From NCBI GenBank assembly GCA_030247675.1, contig JAOTRX010000002.1:186001-250000 (forward strand): a stretch of 64,000 bases of DNA, given 5' to 3'. Both the position numbers and the translations under genes were made by a program. Below the pieces are notes generated by a model. The model saw only the letters and a program-made list of their open reading frames with translations. It was not told the DNA's origin and ran no database searches. Of this stretch, positions 1-9,283 are shown in pieces. Position 1 is the first letter of the stretch. The number at the start of each line of letters is the position of its first letter. This DNA comes from Desulforhopalus sp. (GTDB taxonomy: Bacteria > Desulfobacterota > Desulfobulbia > Desulfobulbales > Desulfocapsaceae).

Positions 1-105
1 AGCGACCTGACCTACCGGGAAGGGGTCCTTGCCGAGGCGGAGCACCTCCTGAACCGGGCGGGCGAAAAATGCTCCGAGGTCCTGAGAAATCTTGCCGGTC
101 CGTGA
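1..105 (+). CDS. 3' end of an unidentified gene (partial)
   Basis: An open frame runs from the first base of the window to a TGA at 103-105. It encodes a charged, probably helical tail with Glu, Leu and Arg and one Cys. The start lies outside the window and 34 residues are too few to name a family. It is followed by about 200 bases before pta. I cannot say whether it shares a transcript with pta. Confidence 0.45.
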   Translation, partial: SDLTYREGVLAEAEHLLNRAGEKCSEVLRNLAGP

Positions 106-172
106 CGGCTCAGGAGTGCTGGTTGCCTTGCAAAGGCGGCCCAGCCATTTTCGCTTGCATAGAAGGTTTTCA

Positions 173-201
173 TTGACTCCGGCGCGAAGTGATACCATTA
201 T
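173..201 (+). promoter_or_regulatory. Candidate sigma-70 type promoter for pta
   Basis: TTGACT at 173-178 matches five of six -35 consensus bases. After a 17-base spacer comes CATTAT at 196-201, which matches four of six -10 bases. It sits about 100 bases before the pta start. This is a motif match only. Confidence 0.35.
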
Positions 202-303
202 GTCGCCTCGAACCTGCATCCCTTTATTTCCTCGTCTCTTCATGGAGAAATAGCTGCAAGGGATCTTACCTATTCTGTAAGAGACTCATTTTAAGAGAAA
301 ATC

Positions 304-2421
304 ATGTCAAAAAATCTGTTTATTGCCGGCACCGGGCCGCGCAGCGGCAAATCGGCTGTAACCCTTGGTCTCATGGAACTTTTGACCCGCAATGTGAAAA
401 AGGTGCTGTTTTTCCGGCCGTTGATCGATGCCGATCACAGCGCCGGTGAGCGGGACAACACCATCAACCTTATCAAAAGCCAGTTTCATCTCGGTACCAA
501 GTATGAGGAAATGTATGCCTATACGATGACGGAGGCGAATCAGCTTATCGCCATGGGCAAAAATGCCGAATTGCATGAGGGAATACTGAACAAATATAAT
601 GCACTTGCCGAACAGGCCGATTTCGTGCTCTGTGAGGGCCTTGAGATGGGCGGAGCGGCCTCCTCCTTCGATTTTGATATGAATGTCGAGATCAGCAACA
701 ACCTTGGTTGTCCGGTACTGCTGGTGGCCGGTGCCAAGATGAAAGGGGTCGATGAGCTTATCCGTTCCATCAAGGTGTACCACGAATCGCTTGATGATCG
801 CGGCTGTGATCTCCTCGCCACCATCATCAACCGCGTTCATCCGGAATCGGTCGAGAAGGTCAAGGCCAGGCTTGTCGAGGAGCAGATACCGGCGAAAGGC
901 CTGGTCTATGTTATTCCTAACAATGACAGCCTCGGCAACCCTTCGGTCGGCGAGGTGGCAAGGCTTCTCAATGCCGAAATCCTCTACGGTGAGCAGAATC
1001 TTACCCGCCATGTCCGCAGCTTTATGATTGCCGCCATGCAGCTGCGCAATCTCCTCGGCCGGATCGAATATGGCGCCCTGGTGATTACCCCCGGCGACCG
1101 GTCCGATGTCATTCTCGCCTGCCTGGCCGCCCTGCAGTCGAATACCATGCCGAGGATCTCCGGTATCATGCTGACCGGTGGCCTGGTCCCGGAGGCGCCG
1201 GTGCAAATGGTCATCGAGGGTTTTCCGGATACGGTACCGATCATCGCGGTCAACGAAAATACTTTTCAGGCGGCAATCCGGGTCGATACCATGCATGCCT
1301 TCATTACCCCCGACAACACCCGGAAAATCACCCAGGCCCTGGCGGTCTTTGAAAAGCACGTCAACATGGATGAGTTGAGCGACCGGATCATCAAGACCAA
1401 GACGACCATCGTCACCCCGAAGATGTTCGAGTCCCGGCTGCTGCAGCGTGCCAAGATCCACAAACAGCATATCGTTTTGCCGGAAGGGGAGACCGACCGC
1501 ATCCTCCAGGCGGCGGAGATCCTTCTGCGCCGGGAGGTGGTTGATATCACCCTGCTTGGTTCGGAATGCAAAATTGAAGACCGTATCCGCAATCTTGGTC
1601 TGCATCTTGATAAGGCGACCATCATCGATCCGAAGACCTCGCGCTGGTACGAAGACTATGTCGAGACCTATTATCAGCTGCGCAAGGACAAAGGGGTTAC
1701 CAGGGACAGCGCCGTCGATATCATGGCCGACATGAATTTCTTCGGCACCATGATGATCTACAAAGGCCACGCCGACGGCATGGTTTCCGGGGCGAAACAT
1801 ACCACCGCCGACACCATTCGTCCGGCCTTCCAGTTTATCAAGACCAAACCGGAATGTTCAATTGTTTCAAGCGTTATGCTGATGTGCCTGAACGATCGGG
1901 TGCTGGCCTACGGCGACTGCGCGGTGAACCCTGATCCCACCGCCGAACAGTTGGCGGAAATTGCCATCAGCTCGGCAAAAACGGCGGCGCTGTTCGGTAT
2001 TGAACCGCTGGTGGCGATGCTGTCCTATTCGTCGGGAAACTCCGGCAAGGGCGAGCAGGTAGAAAAGGTGCGCAAGGCCACGGAAATAGCCCGGAACAAG
2101 GCGGAGACCCTCTACCCCGGCCTGGAGATTGAGGGGCCGATTCAGTATGATGCGGCGGTGGATATGGAGGTTGCCAGGACCAAGATGCCCGAAAGTAAGG
2201 TGGCCGGTCGGGCAACGGTGTTTATCTTCCCCGACCTCAACACCGGCAACAATACCTACAAGGCGGTGCAAAGGTCGGCGGGGGCGGTAGTGGTTGGCCC
2301 GATCCTCCAGGGTCTGAAAAAACCGGTGAACGACCTGAGCCGTGGCTGTCTGATACCGGATATCGTCAACACCGTGGCGATCACCGCGGTCCAGGCCGCG
2401 GCCGAGAAGGGAAAAAACTAG
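304..2421 (+). CDS. pta: Phosphate acetyltransferase, long form
   Basis: Converts acetyl-CoA and phosphate to acetyl phosphate and CoA, or the reverse. With acetate kinase this yields ATP from acetyl-CoA or activates acetate. The 705-residue length is close to the E. coli enzyme. The N-terminus is a BioD/CobB-like P-loop domain (GTGPRSGKSAV near residue 9), followed by a DRTGG-type domain near residues 220-340. The C-terminal half, from about residue 375, is the PTA_PTB catalytic domain. The ATG at 304 follows a weak AAGAGA Shine-Dalgarno sequence. No acetate kinase gene is seen downstream. In a lactate-using anaerobe it would carry carbon from pyruvate-derived acetyl-CoA to acetate. Confidence 0.95.
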   Translation: MSKNLFIAGTGPRSGKSAVTLGLMELLTRNVKKVLFFRPLIDADHSAGERDNTINLIKSQFHLGTKYEEMYAYTMTEANQLIAMGKNAELHEGILNKYNALAEQADFVLCEGLEMGGAASSFDFDMNVEISNNLGCPVLLVAGAKMKGVDELIRSIKVYHESLDDRGCDLLATIINRVHPESVEKVKARLVEEQIPAKGLVYVIPNNDSLGNPSVGEVARLLNAEILYGEQNLTRHVRSFMIAAMQLRNLLGRIEYGALVITPGDRSDVILACLAALQSNTMPRISGIMLTGGLVPEAPVQMVIEGFPDTVPIIAVNENTFQAAIRVDTMHAFITPDNTRKITQALAVFEKHVNMDELSDRIIKTKTTIVTPKMFESRLLQRAKIHKQHIVLPEGETDRILQAAEILLRREVVDITLLGSECKIEDRIRNLGLHLDKATIIDPKTSRWYEDYVETYYQLRKDKGVTRDSAVDIMADMNFFGTMMIYKGHADGMVSGAKHTTADTIRPAFQFIKTKPECSIVSSVMLMCLNDRVLAYGDCAVNPDPTAEQLAEIAISSAKTAALFGIEPLVAMLSYSSGNSGKGEQVEKVRKATEIARNKAETLYPGLEIEGPIQYDAAVDMEVARTKMPESKVAGRATVFIFPDLNTGNNTYKAVQRSAGAVVVGPILQGLKKPVNDLSRGCLIPDIVNTVAITAVQAAAEKGKN

Positions 2422-2520
2422 AAAGTCATGGTGGTTCCCTCTCCTTGCCGGGGGAGGCATCGCCTGCCGAAAACCCATTGTCGATCAATACAGACCCCTT
2501 AGCAATAAGAGAGAGCAGTG

Positions 2521-2970
2521 ATGGATACAAATGAGAAAAATATCATCAATTTATTGGTATGGCAGGAGCTCCTGCTGGCGAACCTCTATCGGTTGTTTGC
2601 CAAACAGTTCCCCCAGTATTGCCAATTTTTTGAGGACCTTTCCGGAGACGAGCAGAAACATGCGAGCTGGTTGAAACAACTGGCTGATTCCGGAGAGAGA
2701 GGATTCATTGTCTTTACCGAGGGCAAGGTCAAGACCCAGGATATTGATGCGTATAACAACTATCTGGAAAAGGTTATTCTCAAAACCGAGAACGGAGAAC
2801 TGACATTGGCCGAGGCGGTTAGGTACGCTGGAGAGATGGAACGATCACTGATTGAAAGAGATGTCTTTAGTCATTTCGACTCGACGTCCACCAAAGCCAA
2901 GGAAATTTTAGAAAAGCTCGTTTTGGAAACAAGAAGACACATCAATAAGATAGAAAGCATTCAGATGTGA
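2521..2970 (+). CDS. Ferritin-like / rubrerythrin-type diiron protein
   Basis: A 149-residue four-helix protein. It has spaced carboxylate and His ligands expected of a ferritin-like diiron site: Glu in WQELLLANLY, the E-x-x-H pattern in DEQKHA, Glu in EMERSLIERD, and a last E-x3-H in ETRRHI. There is no rubredoxin zinc-ribbon tail. Such proteins usually handle iron or peroxide stress in anaerobes, but the exact reaction cannot be read here. I place the start at the ATG at 2521, five bases after GAGAG. A GTG just before it is possible and adds one residue. It may be cotranscribed with pta, 99 bases upstream. Confidence 0.75.
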   Translation: MDTNEKNIINLLVWQELLLANLYRLFAKQFPQYCQFFEDLSGDEQKHASWLKQLADSGERGFIVFTEGKVKTQDIDAYNNYLEKVILKTENGELTLAEAVRYAGEMERSLIERDVFSHFDSTSTKAKEILEKLVLETRRHINKIESIQM

Positions 2971-3060
2971 AGAGGATCCGCTAGCGGCTTAGAAATGCAA
3001 TGCGTGTGGTGAATATGTCGCTATAGGCATGAGCGGATATATTGCTGTAATTCTATTATG

Positions 3061-3486
3061 TTAGCTGATCAAAAATACCGGAATGGTTGCTTTTTGGCTG
3101 ACCTCGTTGGCTACTGAGCCCAGCAGGACCTCCAGCATAGCGCCACGGCCATGGGTGCCCATGATGATCTTGTCAACCTGCGATTCCTGGGCAAAATTGA
3201 CGATGATCTCGGCCGGATGGCCGACGGCGATGTGATGGGAGTAGGGCACCTGCGCCGCATCAAGGAGTGCACGGACTCCGGCCAGGGCTGACAAGGCCTC
3301 CTCTTGACGATAGTTTTCCAGCTCTTCATGAGTCAGAAACATCCGGGCATGACCGGAGTCGATGGGAAGCTGCACGTTAAGGAGGACAATTTCCAGTGTT
3401 GCACCGCTTTTGATCAGGTCAAGGACCTGCACCACGGCCCGTTCCGCATACTCCGAGCCATCAATTGGCATGAGGATTTTTATCAT
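3061..3486 (-). CDS. Universal stress protein, UspA family
   Basis: A 141-residue single-domain Usp protein. The N-terminus MIKILMPIDGSEYAERA is the usual first strand and loop. The C-terminal GTHGRGAMLEVLLGS matches the G-2x-G-9x-G-S ATP-binding pattern. An upstream in-frame ATG would add ten residues. The inner ATG at 3486 follows GAGCGG at good spacing and starts exactly at the family's first strand, so I prefer it. It converges on the ferritin-like gene and is divergent from nothing close by. The role in stress survival is family knowledge only. Confidence 0.88.
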   Translation of the reverse strand: MIKILMPIDGSEYAERAVVQVLDLIKSGATLEIVLLNVQLPIDSGHARMFLTHEELENYRQEEALSALAGVRALLDAAQVPYSHHIAVGHPAEIIVNFAQESQVDKIIMGTHGRGAMLEVLLGSVANEVSQKATIPVFLIS

Positions 3487-3684
3487 ATTGTGCCGCTCAT
3501 TTGTGATTTTTTGCATGGCATTCTGTGAGCCCTCTGCTGACCTTTCTCCCTTTCCCGGGACCGGTGCCGCCCTACAAAGGAGACACTAACAACAATTCCG
3601 AATATAACCAGTCTGAGAAACGCTCTTCAACGAAAATTCACGCAAATGCAGTTCTGCCTTTGCGTTGTCTTCACGGCCGTGGGG

Positions 3685-4353
3685 CTATCCTGCTACGGCG
3701 GAGGTGGCCAGGGTATCCTGCAGCCTGCGACAGGTTGCGGTTATATCCTTTGCCCCGACGATTTCGGTGACCAGGCAGATTGTCTTTGCCCCGCAGCCGG
3801 CTACTTGACGGATATTGTACTCCTTGATGCCGCCGATTGCTACGAAAGGCAAGGGGCAGGAGGCAACGACGTGTTGCAGGTATTCAAGGCCCACCGGGGC
3901 ACAGACATCGTCTTTGGTTGTCGTGGCAAAGATTGGGCCGACGCCGATATAGTCGGCACCGGCGGTTACTGCCACCGCGGCCTGTTGCGGGCTGTGAGTT
4001 GACAGGCCGATCAGTTTGTCCGGGCCGATGAGCTGACGGACCGCCGCCACCGGCAGATCGTCCTGACCGACATGTACCCCGTCGGCATCGACCAGCCGGG
4101 CGATATCGGTATAATCGTTGACGATAAAGAGGACGCCCGCCGCAAGGGTCAGGCGACGTATCTCCCGGCATTCGGCAAACATTGCCGCGAAGCTCTTTGC
4201 CGGGCGCTTTTCCCGGTACTGGATGATACGGATACCGCCGGCAATCATTGCCTGTACCACCTCGATATTGCTGCGGCCACGGGAATATTTTTCGGCGGTA
4301 ATGCCGTAGATGCCCGGTGGCAGCCCTGGTGTATCTTTCCTTGCATTAGTCAT
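3685..4353 (-). CDS. thiE: Thiamine-phosphate synthase
   Basis: Joins HMP-pyrophosphate with the thiazole phosphate carboxylate to give thiamine phosphate. The 222-residue TIM barrel shows family motifs in order: IQYREK near residue 45, FIVNDYTDIA, DGVHVGQDDLP, IGLSTHSP, DYIGVGPIFATTTK and FVAIGGI. It is the last gene of the thi operon and its first eight bases overlap the end of thiF, which points to translational coupling. thiC and thiD are not in this window, so the pyrimidine half must be made elsewhere. Confidence 0.94.
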   Translation of the reverse strand: MTNARKDTPGLPPGIYGITAEKYSRGRSNIEVVQAMIAGGIRIIQYREKRPAKSFAAMFAECREIRRLTLAAGVLFIVNDYTDIARLVDADGVHVGQDDLPVAAVRQLIGPDKLIGLSTHSPQQAAVAVTAGADYIGVGPIFATTTKDDVCAPVGLEYLQHVVASCPLPFVAIGGIKEYNIRQVAGCGAKTICLVTEIVGAKDITATCRRLQDTLATSAVAG

Positions 4354-4882
4354 AGTCGTTCACAATTTTCTGTATGATTTCAGCCATCCGGCAGGCGACG
4401 GCCAGCACCTTGCTGGGGAAGATCGGTGCCTGCGCGCAGTCAGTCAAAAAATCGCCGACAATAAAGCAGTTGCCGAGTCGCTGCACGCGAATGCCCTCCA
4501 GGTCGCAGCCGGCGATGCCGCAGGCTGAAACGATTATCCGCTCTTTGCCCGCCAGGCATTCCACCAGCATTTTCTTGTCGGTTTGCCGGTCCAGGCCCTC
4601 GACCACCAGCTGGCAGTCGGTAAAGAGAGTCGCGCAATTGCCTCCGTCCAGCTGGGTAGTCATGGTTTCGATCCGTATATCCGGCCGGATGCGACGGAGA
4701 TTTTCAGTCAGCATCTCCACCTTCAGCCGACCGATCTGATCATGGAAATAGAACTGGCGGTTGAGGTTACTTGCCTCCACCCGGTCAAAGTCGATAATTT
4801 TCAGGGAGGTGAGGCCGCTGCGCACCAGTATCTGGGCGACGTTCGAGCCAATCCCGCCGGCCCCGGCGATACCTATTTTCAT
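4346..4882 (-). CDS. thiF: ThiS adenylyltransferase, short ThiF
   Basis: Adenylates the C-terminal Gly-Gly of ThiS so sulfur can be loaded. The 178-residue protein begins with the Rossmann motif GIAGAGGIGSNVAQ and continues with DFDRVEASNLNRQFY, the E1-like ATP-binding segment. It is shorter than E. coli ThiF (about 250 residues) and lacks the paired CxxC zinc motif. This matches the compact anaerobe form often found between thiH and thiE. Its start overlaps the thiH stop by four bases (ATGA) and its end overlaps thiE. Confidence 0.9.
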   Translation of the reverse strand: MKIGIAGAGGIGSNVAQILVRSGLTSLKIIDFDRVEASNLNRQFYFHDQIGRLKVEMLTENLRRIRPDIRIETMTTQLDGGNCATLFTDCQLVVEGLDRQTDKKMLVECLAGKERIIVSACGIAGCDLEGIRVQRLGNCFIVGDFLTDCAQAPIFPSKVLAVACRMAEIIQKIVNDYD

Positions 4883-5994
4883 TGAATTGAATCCCAGTCC
4901 TTAAATACCGGCTGATAGCCGTGGGCGATGATCATGGCCGCCACCTCGGTGACGCTGCGCCCATCGGCGATCTCGAACTGGCGATTTTCGGCGATCCGAC
5001 CCAGGGCATAGCCGCCGACCCCGGTGCTGGAGCCGGCCGAATAGCGGGTGGCCCCCAATGCCAACAGCCGGTCCCTGAAACCGGCGGTTTCCCTCGTTGA
5101 GATGGTGATCCCGGCCCGCGGCGAGAACAGGCGCAGGGCAGTCAGGAACTGGACAAAGGCCCGGTCATCTACTTGAAAGTCGGGACGGAAATGGCCCTCC
5201 GCCTCGTTAAAACGTGGCAGGGAGAACGAAACTTCGGTATCCGGAAAGGTGTCCTCAAGATAGCGGCCATGCAGGGCAGTGAAGAAGACCTCCCGGCGCG
5301 GCTCGGCAAGACCAAGCAGGGCGCCGATATTTATCATTCGAAAACCGGCGGCGGCACCCCGTTCCGGTGCGGTCAGCCGGTAGTGGTAATCGGTCTTGCG
5401 TCCGGCGAGATGGACCCGGGCATAGACCTCCTCGTCGTAGGTCTCCTGGAACAGGGTCATGCCATCGACGCCGACTCCCTGCAGGCGGCGGTAGTCGGCG
5501 GTATCCATCGGGAAGATCTCAATGGCCACGGAGGCAAAGTGCCGCTTCAAAATTTCGGCGGCTCTGGTCAGGTAATCCATCGGCGTATGCGCTTGCGACT
5601 CGCCGGTCAGCATCAGCACATGCTGCATGCCGGTGGCGGCGATGGCCCGGGCCTCGGTCTCGATCTCAGCCAGGCTGAGCACTTGCCGGTGGATGGGGTT
5701 GCGGCGGTTGAAGCCGCAATAGGCGCACTGGTTGGCGCAGTAGTTGGATATATAGAGAGGGATGAAGAGCTGGATTGTCCTGCCGAAATGCTGGACGGTG
5801 AGGCGCTGGGCCTTTCGGGCCATTGCCTCAAGATACCTGCCTTCACCGGCCTTGGGGCTGAGGAGGACGAGGAGGTCGCTGGCGCTGAGCGTGTCCCTGG
5901 CCAGGCTGCGTTCTACCATTTCATCGGTGACCCCGGCAAAAAAACCGGCAAAATCAACTTCCCGGTAGCGGTCAATGATCGAATACAGTGACAT
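4879..5994 (-). CDS. thiH: 2-iminoacetate synthase (radical SAM tyrosine lyase)
   Basis: Cleaves tyrosine to 2-iminoacetate (dehydroglycine) and p-cresol for thiazole formation, under anaerobic conditions. The radical-SAM 4Fe-4S motif is plain in NYCANQCAYCGFNR (C-x3-C-x2-C). The C-terminal ThiH/BATS region follows. A longer frame exists, but its extra N-terminus lies inside thiG. The ATG at 5994 is four bases after the thiG stop and preceded by CGGAG, giving 371 residues. Use of ThiH rather than the oxygen-dependent ThiO fits a strict anaerobe. Confidence 0.94.
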   Translation of the reverse strand: MSLYSIIDRYREVDFAGFFAGVTDEMVERSLARDTLSASDLLVLLSPKAGEGRYLEAMARKAQRLTVQHFGRTIQLFIPLYISNYCANQCAYCGFNRRNPIHRQVLSLAEIETEARAIAATGMQHVLMLTGESQAHTPMDYLTRAAEILKRHFASVAIEIFPMDTADYRRLQGVGVDGMTLFQETYDEEVYARVHLAGRKTDYHYRLTAPERGAAAGFRMINIGALLGLAEPRREVFFTALHGRYLEDTFPDTEVSFSLPRFNEAEGHFRPDFQVDDRAFVQFLTALRLFSPRAGITISTRETAGFRDRLLALGATRYSAGSSTGVGGYALGRIAENRQFEIADGRSVTEVAAMIIAHGYQPVFKDWDSIQ

Positions 5995-5998
5995 ACGG

Positions 5999-6787
5999 TT
6001 ATTTCTCCGAGCGGTTTTCATAGAGAAAACCCGTTAGCGGTGATGAGGCCCTGGCTGCAACAGATATTTCGGCCATCTCGGCGAGATAGGCCGCCCGGCC
6101 GGCCCGGACCGCCAGGTCGAAGGCCCGGCCCATGGCCTCCGGGTCGCTGGCGGTGGCAATGGCGGTATTGACGAGGACCGCGGCAGCGCCCATCTCCATG
6201 GCCGCCGCGGCTTGAGAAGGCCGGCCAATCCCGGCGTCGACAATCACCGGGACCTTGCAGTTTTCAATGAGTAGGGCGATCAGCGCCTGGGTCTCCAGGC
6301 CCCGGTTTGAGCCGATCGGAGCGCCGAGCGGCATCACCGCCGCGGCCCCGGCCGATTCCAATCTTTTGGCCAGCGGCAGATCGGGCAGGATGTAGGGGAG
6401 GACGACAAAGCCCTCCCCGGCGAGAATTTCAGTGGCCCTGAGGGTCTCGATGGTATCCGGCATCAGGTATTTCATGTCGGTGATCACCTCGATCTTTATG
6501 AAATCGCCGCAACCGGCCTCGCGGGCAATCCGGGCGATGCGCACCGCCTCTCCGGCGGTACGGGCACCGGAGGTATTGGGCAGCAGGGTGACATCCTTGG
6601 GGATGTGGGCCAGGATGTTTTCCGAACCGGCCGAGTTGTCGACCCGGCGCAGGGCGACGGTGATCATCTGTGAGCCGCTGGCAGCAAGCATCCTGGGGAT
6701 CAGGGCATTGGATGCGAACTTGCCGGTGCCGGTGAACAGGCGGTTACTGAAAGCGACATCTCCAAGGTGCAGCAGATCTTCCATCAT
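5999..6787 (-). CDS. thiG: Thiazole synthase
   Basis: Builds the thiazole phosphate ring from deoxyxylulose 5-phosphate, dehydroglycine and ThiS thiocarboxylate. The 262-residue barrel has the family segments [10 protein letters not shown] near the N-terminus, KIEVITD carrying the expected active-site Lys, and [15 protein letters not shown] plus [13 protein letters not shown] near the phosphate site. Two ATGs sit side by side at 6787 and 6784 after a GGAGGAGG Shine-Dalgarno, so one residue is uncertain. It starts three bases after thiS and ends just before thiH. Confidence 0.95.
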   Translation of the reverse strand: MMEDLLHLGDVAFSNRLFTGTGKFASNALIPRMLAASGSQMITVALRRVDNSAGSENILAHIPKDVTLLPNTSGARTAGEAVRIARIAREAGCGDFIKIEVITDMKYLMPDTIETLRATEILAGEGFVVLPYILPDLPLAKRLESAGAAAVMPLGAPIGSNRGLETQALIALLIENCKVPVIVDAGIGRPSQAAAAMEMGAAAVLVNTAIATASDPEAMGRAFDLAVRAGRAAYLAEMAEISVAARASSPLTGFLYENRSEK

Positions 6788-6790
6788 CCT

Positions 6791-6988
6791 TCAACCTCCT
6801 CCGACAAAACTGAGTAATTCAAGTGTATCACCATCATGTAAGCGGATGGCCGGCCAGTCCGCTTGCCTGATGATGGTCCCGTTCAACTCCACTACCAGCG
6901 ACTCGGGGGGTAGCCCCTTGTCCGCCACCAATGTGTCAACGGTACCGGCCGAACAGATCTCTCGCTGTCCGTTGATAACAAGCTCCAT
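6791..6988 (-). CDS. thiS: Sulfur carrier protein ThiS
   Basis: A 65-residue ubiquitin-fold carrier that receives sulfur as a thiocarboxylate on its C-terminal glycine. The end reads SFVGGG, which gives the needed Gly-Gly tail. The inner VELNGTIIRQADW is typical of ThiS. It is the first gene of the thi operon. Its GGAGG Shine-Dalgarno lies directly after the T-tract of the riboswitch terminator, so readthrough is needed for expression. Confidence 0.93.
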   Translation of the reverse strand: MELVINGQREICSAGTVDTLVADKGLPPESLVVELNGTIIRQADWPAIRLHDGDTLELLSFVGGG

Positions 6989-7000
6989 AGCAAGTCCTCC

Positions 7001-7039
7001 AAAAAAAAGCCGCCTGCCCTTTGGAAAAGGACAGGCGGC
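7001..7039 (-). terminator. Intrinsic terminator of the TPP riboswitch
   Basis: On the minus strand the 11-base arm GCCGCCTGTCC (7039-7029) pairs with GGGCAGGCGGC (7019-7009), with one G-U pair. Eight T bases follow at 7008-7001. It lies between the TPP aptamer and the thiS Shine-Dalgarno, which is the expected place for a ligand-controlled transcription terminator. Confidence 0.9.
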
Positions 7040-7080
7040 GTATGAGCAGGAAAACTGGTTTACCAGAGTTCATCGTCTTA

Positions 7081-7162
7081 GCCGCTTCCCTTCGCAGGTA
7101 TTATCCAGATCAGGTTCATAGGGTTGGAAGATTCCTCTCAGCAGAGACTGCACCCCTAGCGA
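7081..7162 (-). promoter_or_regulatory. TPP riboswitch aptamer (THI element)
   Basis: Read on the minus strand, the conserved blocks appear in order: GGGGTGC, CTGAGAGG, AACCCT, GAACCTGATCTGG, ATAATACC and GAAGGGAAGCG. The ends CGCT (7161-7158) and AGCG (7086-7083) can close P1. A strong terminator follows about 40 bases downstream. When thiamine pyrophosphate is plentiful, transcription of thiSGHFE should stop. The mechanism is inferred from the layout; the aptamer itself is a clear match. Confidence 0.96.
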
Positions 7163-7220
7163 TAGCTATGTCTATAAAAGAGTCGGAAGGATTTGTCAAC
7201 CACGCCAGCAGATTCCACCT

Positions 7221-9275
7221 TCACGGAGCGGCTAAAACTTCTCCTACCATGATTGTCAGACCTTCCGGCGAAAATGGTTTTTGAATGAAATATATTCCCT
7301 GTTCGTTGGCGTTTTGCCTGGTCATGAGGCTTGAGGTATAGCCGGACATGAAAAGGCATTTGAGGCCGGGGATTTCGTTTGCGAGGAACACCGCTAGATC
7401 CCGTCCGTTCATTTTTGGCATGATCACATCGGTGATCAGCAGTTGCAGCGATTTCCTATGGTCACGGGCGATGGCGATCGCCTCGGCGGGGTTGTCCGCC
7501 GTCAATACAGTGTATCCTGCATCTTTGAGGATTTTTCCGGCTAAACGCAAAATTGCCGCTTCATCTTCGACAATTAAAATGGTCTCGCTCCGGCCGGGTT
7601 CAGGGGATTTCTTTTTTTCCTCCGCTACCTGGACAATCGGGTCCATATGTCGTGGCAGATAGATGGTAAAGGTTGTTCCCTTGCCGGGTTCACTGGCTAC
7701 GGTAATGCAGCCGTGGTTCTGTTTGATGATGCCGTATACCGTTGCCAGGCCAAGGCCGGTTCCTTCGCCAATTTCCTTGGTGGTAAAGAAGGGTTCGAAA
7801 ATCTTACAGAGGATGTCGGGAGTCATGCCGCAGCCGGTATCGCTGACCGAAAGAACAACGTAGTCACCGGGGAACACCCCAGACTGGGCGATACAAAAGT
7901 TCTGTTCAAGAACTGTCGTGGCGGTTTCGATGGTCAGGGTGCCGACACCTTCGATGGCGTCGCGGGCGTTGACACAGAGATTGGCGAGAATCTGATCGAT
8001 CTGGGAAGGATCGATCTTCACCGGCCAGAGATTCATCTCCGGTTGCCACACGAGGGTGATATCCTCACCGATCAGCCGCTGCAGGATCTTCAGCGCTCCC
8101 TCCACGGTCGCATTGAGATCGAGGACTTGCGGGGAAATCGCCTGCTTGCGGGCAAAGGCCAATAGCTGCCGGGTTATATTGGCTGAACGGGTTGCGGCGT
8201 CAAATATCTCCTGCAGGTCGCTGTGCAAGGGCGAGCCGGGTTCGGTTTTTTTCAGGGCCAGCTCGGCGCAACCGAGAATAACACTGAGCATATTGTTGTA
8301 GTCGTGGGCCACCCCTCCGGCGAGGCGCCCTACAGATTCCATTTTTTGCGCTTGATGTAATTGGTTTTCCAGCTCATTGCGGATCCTTTCGGCCCGCTTG
8401 CGGTCGCTGAGGTCCCTGACAATTGCCCACATTCCTTCTTCCAGGCCTTGGTCGTTGCGTACCAGGAAGGTTCGCAGTTCGACAGGAAATATGGTGCGGT
8501 CCTTTCGTATGTACTCTTTCTCGTAAACCTGGGAGAAATCATTGGGCAAGATTTGGTTGATTACAATATCCTTTTCAAATTCATGCCATTGTTCCGGGGT
8601 CAGGTCGATATTGGTCATCCGGGAAAGTTCCTCGGCGCCGTAGCCAAGCATCGTACACAAGGACTGATTGGTTTCCAGGATATTTCCCAGCATATCGAAG
8701 AAGATGAAGCCGTCGGTCATGCTTTCGTGCAGGCGGCGGTATTTTTTCTCTGAAGTGCGCAGCGCTTCCTGGGTTGCCCGTAAGGTGGCAGTTTCCTGTT
8801 CGAGCTGCAGCATCTTCTGTTCGAGTTTTTGGACCAGGCGTTCACTGTAGAGCTTTAACACCTCCTCTTCCGCGGGCTGGGAAAAGGCTGGGTCATGGGT
8901 ATCTGTGTCAGGAGAGGATAGCAGTTCCCGAACCGCTGACAGAAGGACATCCGGCTCGCAGGGTTTGACAATGAACCGGTCCGCCCCGATCTGCAATGCA
9001 AAGGCCTCATCCTGCGCGCCGGTATAGGTGGCGGTATAGGCGATAAAGGGGATTTTTCGCAGCCGTTCATCCTTTTTGACCCGGCGGCACAGTTCGAAGC
9101 CGTCCATGACCGGCATGAGGATATCGCTGATGATCACATGAAAGTCACTGCTCTCCAGCTGACTGAGGGCCTCGGCTCCATTGGCGACCGAATGCACTTC
9201 ATAACCGTTGCCGCGGAACAATGCCTCCACGAGGTAACGGTTATCTTCCCGGTCATCGACGTTCAAAATGCGCAT
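7221..9275 (-). CDS. Hybrid histidine kinase with receivers at both ends
   Basis: A 684-residue cytoplasmic hybrid kinase. Order: N-terminal receiver (Asp51 in IISDILMPVMDG), a Glu/Gln-rich coiled coil near 140-175, a PAS domain about 180-300, a DHp domain with the H-box GGVAHDYNNMLSV near 320, HATPase_c with DTGCGM and GTGLGLATVYG, and a second receiver with LLITDVIMPKMNG near 610. No transmembrane segment and no DNA-binding output domain are seen. It is the third gene of a kinase-receiver-kinase run and starts eight bases after the free receiver gene. The signal and output are unknown. Confidence 0.9.
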   Translation of the reverse strand: MRILNVDDREDNRYLVEALFRGNGYEVHSVANGAEALSQLESSDFHVIISDILMPVMDGFELCRRVKKDERLRKIPFIAYTATYTGAQDEAFALQIGADRFIVKPCEPDVLLSAVRELLSSPDTDTHDPAFSQPAEEEVLKLYSERLVQKLEQKMLQLEQETATLRATQEALRTSEKKYRRLHESMTDGFIFFDMLGNILETNQSLCTMLGYGAEELSRMTNIDLTPEQWHEFEKDIVINQILPNDFSQVYEKEYIRKDRTIFPVELRTFLVRNDQGLEEGMWAIVRDLSDRKRAERIRNELENQLHQAQKMESVGRLAGGVAHDYNNMLSVILGCAELALKKTEPGSPLHSDLQEIFDAATRSANITRQLLAFARKQAISPQVLDLNATVEGALKILQRLIGEDITLVWQPEMNLWPVKIDPSQIDQILANLCVNARDAIEGVGTLTIETATTVLEQNFCIAQSGVFPGDYVVLSVSDTGCGMTPDILCKIFEPFFTTKEIGEGTGLGLATVYGIIKQNHGCITVASEPGKGTTFTIYLPRHMDPIVQVAEEKKKSPEPGRSETILIVEDEAAILRLAGKILKDAGYTVLTADNPAEAIAIARDHRKSLQLLITDVIMPKMNGRDLAVFLANEIPGLKCLFMSGYTSSLMTRQNANEQGIYFIQKPFSPEGLTIMVGEVLAAP

Positions 9276-9283
9276 GCTTCTCC

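Noticed and set aside
307..1800. Long minus-strand open frame (497 codons) opposite pta
   Set aside because: It is a shadow of pta. The plus-strand protein matches a well-known family along its whole length, while the reverse frame resembles nothing and has no ribosome site.
2979..2988. Palindrome CCGCTAGCGG after the ferritin-like gene
   Set aside because: Only ten bases with no loop and no T-tract. Too little for a terminator or operator call.
5173..5991. Plus-strand open frame of 272 codons opposite thiH
   Set aside because: Complete overlap with thiH, a sure gene. No motif in the reverse frame.
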